NCBI GenBank assembly: GCA_026709745.1
Contig: JAPOSJ010000144.1
Coordinates: forward strand, 1-5,607
DNA: 5,607 bases
Direction of reading: 5' to 3'
DNA from: Candidatus Dadabacteria bacterium
Lineage (GTDB): Bacteria > Desulfobacterota_D > UBA1144 > Nemesobacterales > Nemesobacteraceae
Below, in pieces: positions 1 to 4,748 of the stretch (position 1 is the stretch's first letter; each line of letters opens with the position of its first letter). The translations under genes were made by a program, and so were the position numbers. The notes under the pieces were generated by a model. It saw only the letters and a program-made list of their open reading frames with translations, made no database searches and was not told the DNA's origin.

Positions 1-1037
1 CCCGCAACAGCTATTTCTCCTTTCTGCTTCAGAAATTCGACAACTTTCGAAGCAAAATCAACGGACCGGAACATGCCTCTACTGTCGGGATGGTTTTTTA
101 CAGCCTTATCTTCTTCCTGATTGTAGAGACTCACGAGAAGCGAAGCCTCGGCAAAATTCATTCTTTGTTTCCTTTTTTCTCTCATTATACCAAAAAGTCC
201 CCTTCTGGGAGCAAGGAGAAAAACACCGAGAAAAAATACACCGCACACAGAGGCTATTGAACCTGCTATGTTAACATCAAGCCAGTTTGCTACCCAGAAA
301 CCCGAAATTGCCGTCGAAACACCGAAGACCACGCTGAGCAGAATCATCCTGAAAAGTGAGTCAGTAAGAAGGTAGGCACAGCAGGGAGGAATGACTATAA
401 GGGCGATAACAAGTATTGAACCCACGGCGTCAAAAGCTCCCACGCATGTAAGCGACACGATAGCCATAAGCAGATAGTGAATCAGCCGCGGACGAAATCC
501 CATTGACGAGGCAAAAGTCTCATCAAAGGTAGATACCTTAAGCTCTTTGTAGAAAAGGGAGATAAAGACCAGACTCAGAATAAAAATCGAACCCATCATG
601 TAAGCCGATTCTGGTCCTAGGTCCATCCCAGAGAAAATTAACCGATTAAAAGGAGCAAAAGCTATTTCTCCGAGAAGCACGGAGTGGGTATCAATATGAA
701 CGTTTTGTGCATATCTTGAAAGCAGTATGACCGCCACACTGAAAAGAAACGGGTAGACCATTGCTATTGATGCATCCTTTTTCACCAGCCTTGCACGATT
801 AACTGCTTCTACTAGTGAAATCGCAAGCACACCGCTTGCGGCAGCCCCTATTATGAGAAACGGCGATGACAGATCTTTTATGATAAAAAAAGCGAGTATT
901 ATGCCCAGCAGGATGGAATGGCTTATCGCATCGGTCATCATGGACATTCTTCTCAGAACAAGAAAAGTTCCAGGTACCGCACATGATGCCGCAACTATGA
1001 TCGCAACAAGCTGTATATCAAACTGATGAGGGCTCAT
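1..1037 (-). CDS. troD: Metal ABC transporter permease, second subunit (TroD/MntD/YtgD-like), 3' end beyond window
   Basis: Inner-membrane subunit of a divalent-metal importer, ABC-3 family, expected to pair with the permease encoded just upstream. The frame is open from an ATG at 1037 to the left edge (345 full codons, no stop). The ATG overlaps the stop of the preceding permease gene by four bases (ATGA), so translation is probably coupled; only a weak GAG stands as ribosome site. Residues 8-277 hold about eight or nine hydrophobic segments. ABC-3 landmarks are the DAISHSILLG stretch near 36-45, HSVLLGEIAFAPF at 118-130 (typical of the D-type permease) and FDETFASSMGF at 171-181, the likely ATPase-contact loop. 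After a basic linker (about 278-292) comes a soluble extension from residue 293 to the edge. It resembles a winged-helix fold (SVDFASKVVEFLKQKG near 325-340) and is cut off by the window. Ordinary permeases of this family end near 280-300, so the extension is extra. Permease identity is sure; metal and extension role are inferred. Confidence 0.93.
   Translation of the reverse strand, partial: MSPHQFDIQLVAIIVAASCAVPGTFLVLRRMSMMTDAISHSILLGIILAFFIIKDLSSPFLIIGAAASGVLAISLVEAVNRARLVKKDASIAMVYPFLFSVAVILLSRYAQNVHIDTHSVLLGEIAFAPFNRLIFSGMDLGPESAYMMGSIFILSLVFISLFYKELKVSTFDETFASSMGFRPRLIHYLLMAIVSLTCVGAFDAVGSILVIALIVIPPCCAYLLTDSLFRMILLSVVFGVSTAISGFWVANWLDVNIAGSIASVCGVFFLGVFLLAPRRGLFGIMREKRKQRMNFAEASLLVSLYNQEEDKAVKNHPDSRGMFRSVDFASKVVEFLKQKGEIAVA
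159..174 (-). promoter_or_regulatory. Candidate internal ribosome site and in-frame ATG
   Basis: The minus strand has AAGGA at 174-170, eight bases before an ATG at 161-159 that is codon 293 of the second permease. It is in frame and sits exactly where the soluble C-terminal domain begins. Site and spacing are close to ideal for a bacterial start. With the extended -10 just upstream, it could allow separate synthesis of the soluble domain. AG-rich lysine/arginine codons readily imitate Shine-Dalgarno sites, so confidence is modest. Confidence 0.35.
184..192 (-). promoter_or_regulatory. Candidate internal promoter (extended -10, TGGTATAAT)
   Basis: Inside the second permease gene, at the junction between the last membrane segment and the soluble extension, the minus strand reads TGGTATAAT: a perfect TATAAT preceded by the TGn of an extended -10. 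No good -35 is seen; TTGCTC lies 19 bases upstream, which is too far. A start about seven bases downstream (near 177) would give a leader of about 16 bases ending at a Shine-Dalgarno site and an in-frame ATG at 161. This is inferred from sequence only; the codons here also encode a basic linker that may produce the match by chance. Confidence 0.35.
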
Positions 1038-2158
1038 TCGCTTTTCTCGTGCGGAGAAAGTTTCGCCGCCTCTCGAATTCCGCTGGCGGTGAGACGCCAG
1101 TTATCTTGTCCCATATTTTCCACATATCCGGCTTCCTGCAGTTTCAATAGACTTCTCTCGACGTTAAACCTTTTACCGCTTCCAAGAGCAATCAGTCTTC
1201 GGGAATGTGCATAACCGGGGTCGTCATGTTCAAGTGCAAGATCATGCAGGGCTTTTAGTACGTAATCCTTTTTTATCTCTCTTCTGCTCCTAGCGTCTTT
1301 AAATCTTAGAGTGAAAAATCCGTTCGGAGAGAAAAGAACAGAAAAAAAGGCGATGAGGCTGACGCAGACTATAACAGCAGGTCCGGTCGGTACATTCTCA
1401 AGCCCAGCACTCAACGCAACACCCGTTACTCCGGAAACAGTAGCTATAAAGGCCGCAAGAATCACCATTGATCCCATATTTCCGGTCCACTGCCTGGCGG
1501 CAACCGCGGGGGCAATCAGCATTGAACTCATAAGTACAACCCCAACTGTCTGAAGCCCTATCACTATAGCTGAAACTATCACGGCCGTAACGAGCAAATC
1601 CAAGGTTTTCATGGAAAAACCCATTGTGCCTCCGAAGTCCGGATCAAAGCATAGAAGCTTGAACTCTTTCCAGAAAAGCGCCACTGTAAGAAGAGAAGCC
1701 AAACCTACAATTGCTATGATCAGAACGTCTTTTTCAACAAGAGCTTCCGCCTGACCAAAAAGGAACTTATCAAGCCCGGCCTGATTGGCATCGGGCATTT
1801 TCTGCGCATAGGTAAGAAGGACGAGACCAAGCCCGAAAAAAACAGAAAGCGCCATTCCCATAGCACTGTCGGTCTTTATCCTTGAGTTGGCGGTAACGAG
1901 GTTGATCAGGAAAACCGCCAGAATGGCTGAGAGCACAGCTCCGACAAAGATAGGTATCTGTTCCTTAACCCCCATTGCGATGAAGGCAAGTACTATTCCA
2001 GGAAGTGCCGCGTGCGACATGACGTCGCCCACGAGGCTTTGTTTTCTAAGCACAGCGTATGAACCCACCACCCCGCTTACGATTCCAAGGGACGCAGCCC
2101 CAGAAATAATGGTTCTGGCTGTGTAGTCAGAGAAAAGCTCAGTCGCAAATTCAAGCAT
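1034..2158 (-). CDS. troC: Metal ABC transporter permease with C-terminal winged-helix domain (TroC/MntB/YtgC-like)
   Basis: Inner-membrane permease of an ABC-3 metal importer, 374 residues from the ATG at 2158. That ATG overlaps the ATPase stop by one base (TGATG) and has AAGGG seven bases upstream; a TTG three bases earlier is a weaker alternative. Residues 14-277 contain about eight membrane segments. Family landmarks are GDVMSHAALPGIVLAF at 44-59, FDPDFGGTMGF at 171-181 (probable ATPase contact) and VGLQTVGVVLMSSMLIAPA near 199-218. Residues about 290-366 form a soluble domain resembling the winged helix of DtxR proteins: DYVLKALHDL at 298-307, a putative recognition helix FNVERSLLKLQEAGYVE at 331-347, and a wing ending in WRLTASGIREAA at 354-365. 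The protein stops about ten residues before the metal-binding His helix of a true DtxR would begin, so it has neither sensing site nor dimerisation domain. Chlamydial YtgCR is the known precedent for a permease-DtxR fusion. Permease assignment is firm; a DNA-binding role for the tail is inference. Confidence 0.95.
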   Translation of the reverse strand: MLEFATELFSDYTARTIISGAASLGIVSGVVGSYAVLRKQSLVGDVMSHAALPGIVLAFIAMGVKEQIPIFVGAVLSAILAVFLINLVTANSRIKTDSAMGMALSVFFGLGLVLLTYAQKMPDANQAGLDKFLFGQAEALVEKDVLIIAIVGLASLLTVALFWKEFKLLCFDPDFGGTMGFSMKTLDLLVTAVIVSAIVIGLQTVGVVLMSSMLIAPAVAARQWTGNMGSMVILAAFIATVSGVTGVALSAGLENVPTGPAVIVCVSLIAFFSVLFSPNGFFTLRFKDARSRREIKKDYVLKALHDLALEHDDPGYAHSRRLIALGSGKRFNVERSLLKLQEAGYVENMGQDNWRLTASGIREAAKLSPHEKSE

Positions 2159-2934
2159 CAAACCGCCCTTGCAACTGATTTTCTTTCAGGGAAAAAAGAT
2201 GCCTTGCCTCCATAGGCTTTGATTAGATTCTCCGAATTGAAAACCTCATTCACTTTTCCCGAATCCACAAGGCCCACGTTCATGATGACAACCCGTTCAT
2301 AATATTCGGAAACGGTGTTAAGATCGTGATGAACTGCAAGCACCGTTTTGCCTCCGGCAACAAGTTCCTTAAGTATTCTGACTATCGCTTTTTCTGTCGT
2401 GGCATCAACTCCCTGAAAAGGTTCATCAAGCAGATAGACTGATGCACTCTGAACAAGAGCTCTCGCAAGAAAGACTCTCTGCTGCTGTCCTCCCGAAAGC
2501 TGGCTTATCTGCCTCTGGGCAAATTCAAGCATGCCGACTTTTTCAAGCGCGCCAAGAGCCCTTTCATGTTCTTTTCTTCCCGGACGTCGTATCCAGCCGA
2601 GATCCCCGTAACTCCCCATCTTCACCGTATCCACTACGGAAGTGGGAAAATCCCAGTCCACAGAACCTCTCTGGGGAACATAACTGACTTCCTTTCTCTG
2701 TTTCTCGTAAGGCTTGCCGTAAATTGAGATCACTCCTGCGACCCGGGGAACAAGTCCCTGTATGGATTTTATGAGAGTCGTCTTGCCGGCACCGTTCGGC
2801 CCGATAATGCCTACCATAGTGCCCTTCGGTATATCAATATCTATATCCCAGAGAACGGTCTTCTCACCATAGGCAACGGTAAGGTCCGTAACTCGGATTG
2901 CTGAAGCGGTCATATTTTGTTCCGCGCCGTTCAT
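2158..2934 (-). CDS. troB: Metal ABC transporter ATP-binding protein (TroB/MntB/YtgB-like)
   Basis: Cytoplasmic ATPase that powers the metal importer by ATP hydrolysis against the two permeases. All catalytic motifs are intact (numbered from a GTG at 2937, one codon before the chosen start): Walker A GPNGAGKT at 46-53, Q-loop Gln89 in YVPQRGSVDWDFP, signature LSGGQQQR at 147-154, Walker B VYLLDEP at 167-173 with Glu172, and the H-loop His204 in AVHHDL. The VDWDFP stretch after the Q-loop and the EPFQGVDATTE D-loop are typical of Mn/Zn/Fe importer ATPases. Full length is 258-259 residues, normal for the family. The start is taken as ATG 2934, which overlaps the stop of the binding-protein gene by one base and has GGAG seven bases upstream; GTG 2937 would leave only four. 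The following permease gene overlaps this stop by one base. Confidence 0.96.
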   Translation of the reverse strand: MNGAEQNMTASAIRVTDLTVAYGEKTVLWDIDIDIPKGTMVGIIGPNGAGKTTLIKSIQGLVPRVAGVISIYGKPYEKQRKEVSYVPQRGSVDWDFPTSVVDTVKMGSYGDLGWIRRPGRKEHERALGALEKVGMLEFAQRQISQLSGGQQQRVFLARALVQSASVYLLDEPFQGVDATTEKAIVRILKELVAGGKTVLAVHHDLNTVSEYYERVVIMNVGLVDSGKVNEVFNSENLIKAYGGKASFFPERKSVARAV

Positions 2935-3899
2935 CACCCGTCTCCGGTGGTTTTGGAATCAGCAACCTTAATATCGCGGGCAAGGGATTCAACTATCGTG
3001 TCCACATTGCTTCTGAACATGCCTACGTATGTGCCCTCCTGCGTTTCAGGACTGCCCATTGAGTCCGAGTAGAGACTGCCACCTATACGGACATCGAAAC
3101 CTCTTGCCTTTACCGAAGCCTGAAGAGCACGCATATATCTGGGAGAGATAGAAGTTTCAACGAAAACTGCCGGAATCCTGCGTTCGACAATCATCCTAGA
3201 GAGATTCCTTATATCCGCGACACTTGCTTCGGAATCAGTGCTTATACCTTGAAGCCCAACCACTTCAAACCCGTAACCCTTTCCAAAATAATTAAACGCG
3301 TCATGGGCCGTTACAAGTACCCTTCTTTCAGACCGCAGCGATGATACTCTTTTCTTTACGTAAGCCTGGAGCAGATTAAGCTCCTCTAAATAGGATTTCG
3401 TGTTGTGCTCATAAATACGGGCGTTTTGTGGATCGTAGAATGAGAACGCCTGCTTTACAACTTTGGCCGCATTTTTCCACAAAACGACGTCAAACCAGAT
3501 ATGCGGATCGTAATATCCCTCGTACTCCTCAGAAGGTAAAAGCAGGGATTCGTCAACCCCCTCGGCAACACCCACGGTGAATATACCGCTCTTCCTCATC
3601 TGCCCCAGTACATCTGCAATTTTCCCCTCAAGATTGAGTCCGTTATAGAAAATCATGTCGGCCCCCGCAAGCTTTCCTACATCCCCTGCACTTGCTTTGT
3701 AGAGGTGAGGATCGACTCCCGCTCCCATAAGTGAGGTGACCTCCGCTTTTTCCCCGGCAATGTTTCTCACCAGATCCCCGATCATTGCCGTGGTCGTAAC
3801 CACTTTTATCTTACCTTCTCTTTTCACGCTTCCGCTGCTCTCTGTGCAGGCCGCACAGAACACAAGCAGTGCGAAAATCAGAAAAAATCTTATGCTCAC
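2934..3899 (-). CDS. troA: TroA-like metal-binding lipoprotein of the ABC importer
   Basis: Extracytoplasmic substrate-binding protein of the cluster A-I (TroA/PsaA/ZnuA) family, 321 residues; it captures the metal and hands it to the permeases. The N-terminus is a lipoprotein signal (hydrophobic residues 5-17, lipobox FCAAC with Cys18), so the mature protein is membrane-anchored. The four ligands expected of TroA are visible: His65 (VDPHLY), His133 (YDPHIWFD), His199 (TAHDAFNYF) and Asp279 (YSDSMG). The stretches GLQGISTDSEAS (215-226) and GTYVGMFRSNVDTIV (289-303) closely resemble Treponema TroA. There is no His-rich loop of the kind common in zinc-specific ZnuA; the loop before His133 is acidic and Tyr-rich, favouring Mn or mixed Mn/Zn. 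The start is a GTG at 3899. GGGAG at 3919-3915 is 15 bases away, longer than ideal, and no better in-frame start is seen. The gene lies 24 bases after the regulator and touches the ATPase gene. Confidence 0.95.
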   Translation of the reverse strand: MSIRFFLIFALLVFCAACTESSGSVKREGKIKVVTTTAMIGDLVRNIAGEKAEVTSLMGAGVDPHLYKASAGDVGKLAGADMIFYNGLNLEGKIADVLGQMRKSGIFTVGVAEGVDESLLLPSEEYEGYYDPHIWFDVVLWKNAAKVVKQAFSFYDPQNARIYEHNTKSYLEELNLLQAYVKKRVSSLRSERRVLVTAHDAFNYFGKGYGFEVVGLQGISTDSEASVADIRNLSRMIVERRIPAVFVETSISPRYMRALQASVKARGFDVRIGGSLYSDSMGSPETQEGTYVGMFRSNVDTIVESLARDIKVADSKTTGDG

Positions 3900-3923
3900 T
3901 ATGGTTCTTATTTTCTCCCTCTC

Positions 3924-4583
3924 TCAGTTGTTCGCTTTTTCAACCAGAATGTATTTGGCTGCGTTTCGCCCTATTGAATATTCCTTCCCGGTCATCTCAA
4001 CTATTATGGGCCCCTTAAAAGGCTGTTTTGATAGAACGGTCATTTCGGTTTCCGGATATAGACCTATAGTGCCTAAGTATCGAAGCAGTTCCGGGTCATG
4101 GTCGCTTACCTCAACCACTTTAACCAGAGTGTCCGGTTCCACGTCCACAAGAGCGTCGCACTGTCTCACGATCATCGTTCCGTCTCGGCGCGGAATAGGT
4201 GAACCGTGGGGGTCTATGACTGGATAACCAAGAAACCTGTCGATCCTGTCTTCAAGGTCTTCTGAGAGCACATGTTCCCATTTCTCCGCTTCTTGATGCA
4301 CCTGGTCCCAGGGAACGCCAAGCGCCTCTTTGAGGTAAAGCTCGATAAGCCTGTGATGCCTGATTATTTCAAGGGCTATCTTTCTGCCTGCGGAAGTAAG
4401 TTTTACTCCCTGATAGCGTTTGTGGGTTATAAGACTTTTTTCAGAGAGCTTCTTTATCATGCTTGTTACTGAAGCCGGAGACACGCCCAGTTTCTCTGAA
4501 AGCGCGTTGGTTGAAACCTTTCCCTCGGAAGTCTCAACCTCGTAGATGGCCTTTAGGTAATCCTCTATAGACTGTGAAAGCAG
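3924..4583 (-). CDS. mntR: DtxR/MntR-family metal-dependent transcriptional regulator, probable CTG start
   Basis: Cytoplasmic repressor expected to bind DNA when loaded with metal; first gene of the importer operon, suggesting autoregulation. With the CTG at 4583 as Met1 it is 219 residues, normal for a three-domain DtxR protein. Winged helix is about 1-72 (EDYLKAIYEV at 7-16, recognition helix SPASVTSMIKKL at 35-46, wing YQGVKLTSAGRKIA at 57-70). Metal and dimerisation domain is about 73-130, and a FeoA/SH3-like domain about 145-216. Visible ligands are Asp8, His77, Glu100, Glu103 and His104 (HQEAEKWEH at 96-104). Asp8 and Glu100 replace the Met and Cys of iron-sensing DtxR/IdeR, as in Mn-sensing MntR; MntR Glu11 is Lys here. 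Glu81 and His96 match the DtxR ancillary site. No ATG, GTG or TTG lies between the in-frame stop at 4619-4617 and codon 34. Starting at that GTG (4484) would delete Asp8 and part of the DNA-binding domain. The CTG has AGGGAG nine bases upstream. Family sure; start and Mn preference inferred. Confidence 0.92.
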   Translation of the reverse strand: MLSQSIEDYLKAIYEVETSEGKVSTNALSEKLGVSPASVTSMIKKLSEKSLITHKRYQGVKLTSAGRKIALEIIRHHRLIELYLKEALGVPWDQVHQEAEKWEHVLSEDLEDRIDRFLGYPVIDPHGSPIPRRDGTMIVRQCDALVDVEPDTLVKVVEVSDHDPELLRYLGTIGLYPETEMTVLSKQPFKGPIIVEMTGKEYSIGRNAAKYILVEKANN

Positions 4584-4592
4584 CTTTTTTCT

Positions 4593-4598
4593 CTCCCT
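4593..4598 (-). promoter_or_regulatory. Shine-Dalgarno site of the regulator gene (decides the CTG start)
   Basis: The minus strand reads AGGGAG followed by nine bases and then CTG at 4583-4581. Translation from there gives an N-terminus six residues ahead of the conserved EDYLKAIY helix, exactly where DtxR-family proteins usually begin. This is the main support for the non-standard start codon. Confidence 0.6.
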
Positions 4599-4644
4599 GT
4601 ATGAAGTTAAAAGCGTTTAAAATTAAAACAGATAAAATTTTTAT

Positions 4645-4660
4645 TTTAGCCTTGTCTAAA
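4645..4660. promoter_or_regulatory. Candidate metalloregulator operator (TTTAG-N6-CTAAA palindrome)
   Basis: A 16-base inverted repeat, TTTAGCCTTGTCTAAA on the plus strand, has perfect five-base arms and a six-base centre. It begins about ten bases downstream of the -10 box of the operon promoter, so it covers or directly follows the predicted transcription start near 4664. Operators of the DtxR family are palindromes of similar length with TTAG/CTAA-like arms, and this is the position where bound repressor would block polymerase. That the operon's own regulator binds it is inference. Confidence 0.55.
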
Positions 4661-4670
4661 TTGCTTTTTA

Positions 4671-4698
4671 ATTTTAGCAAAAACAAATCCACTGTCAA
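4671..4698 (-). promoter_or_regulatory. Promoter of the metal-uptake operon
   Basis: On the minus strand a perfect -35 TTGACA (4698-4693) is followed after 16 bases by TAAAAT (4676-4671), five of six matches to the -10 consensus. Transcription would start near 4664, giving a leader of about 80 bases to the regulator CTG. It is the only strong sigma-70-like promoter seen upstream of the operon, and the candidate operator lies directly behind it. Confidence 0.65.
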
Positions 4699-4712
4699 GA
4701 AAAACAAAAGGT

Positions 4713-4741
4713 TTCAGAAAAAAGCGCTTATGGCTTACAAT
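4713..4741 (+). promoter_or_regulatory. Promoter of the cyclotransferase gene, predicting a leaderless mRNA
   Basis: The plus strand has TTCAGA (4713-4718; four of six matches to -35), a 17-base spacer, then TACAAT (4736-4741; five of six to -10). Only seven bases separate the -10 from the ATG at 4749, so transcription should start at or within a base or so of the start codon. No Shine-Dalgarno sequence precedes the ATG, which fits a leaderless transcript. Confidence 0.5.
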
Positions 4742-4748
4742 AAACCTC

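Noticed and set aside
799..984. Minus-strand frame of 61 codons
   Set aside because: It is an alternative frame inside the second permease gene, whose real frame is continuous and encodes recognisable ABC-3 motifs.
3736..4227. Plus-strand open frame of 163 codons antisense to the binding-protein and regulator genes
   Set aside because: It lies wholly opposite two well-supported genes, spans their junction, and its translation resembles no family; it is a shadow frame.
4584..4664. Possible metal riboswitch in the roughly 80-base operon leader
   Set aside because: The leader is AT-rich, with only a weak all-AT hairpin and none of the conserved G-rich segments of the yybP-ykoY Mn-sensing riboswitch.
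4618..4676. Eleven-base inverted repeat (TAAAATTAAAA at 4618-4628 and its complement at 4666-4676) flanking the candidate operator
   Set aside because: It is composed only of A and T in an AT-rich spacer, is not centred on the operator, and the right arm is largely the -10 region. Chance is the simplest explanation.
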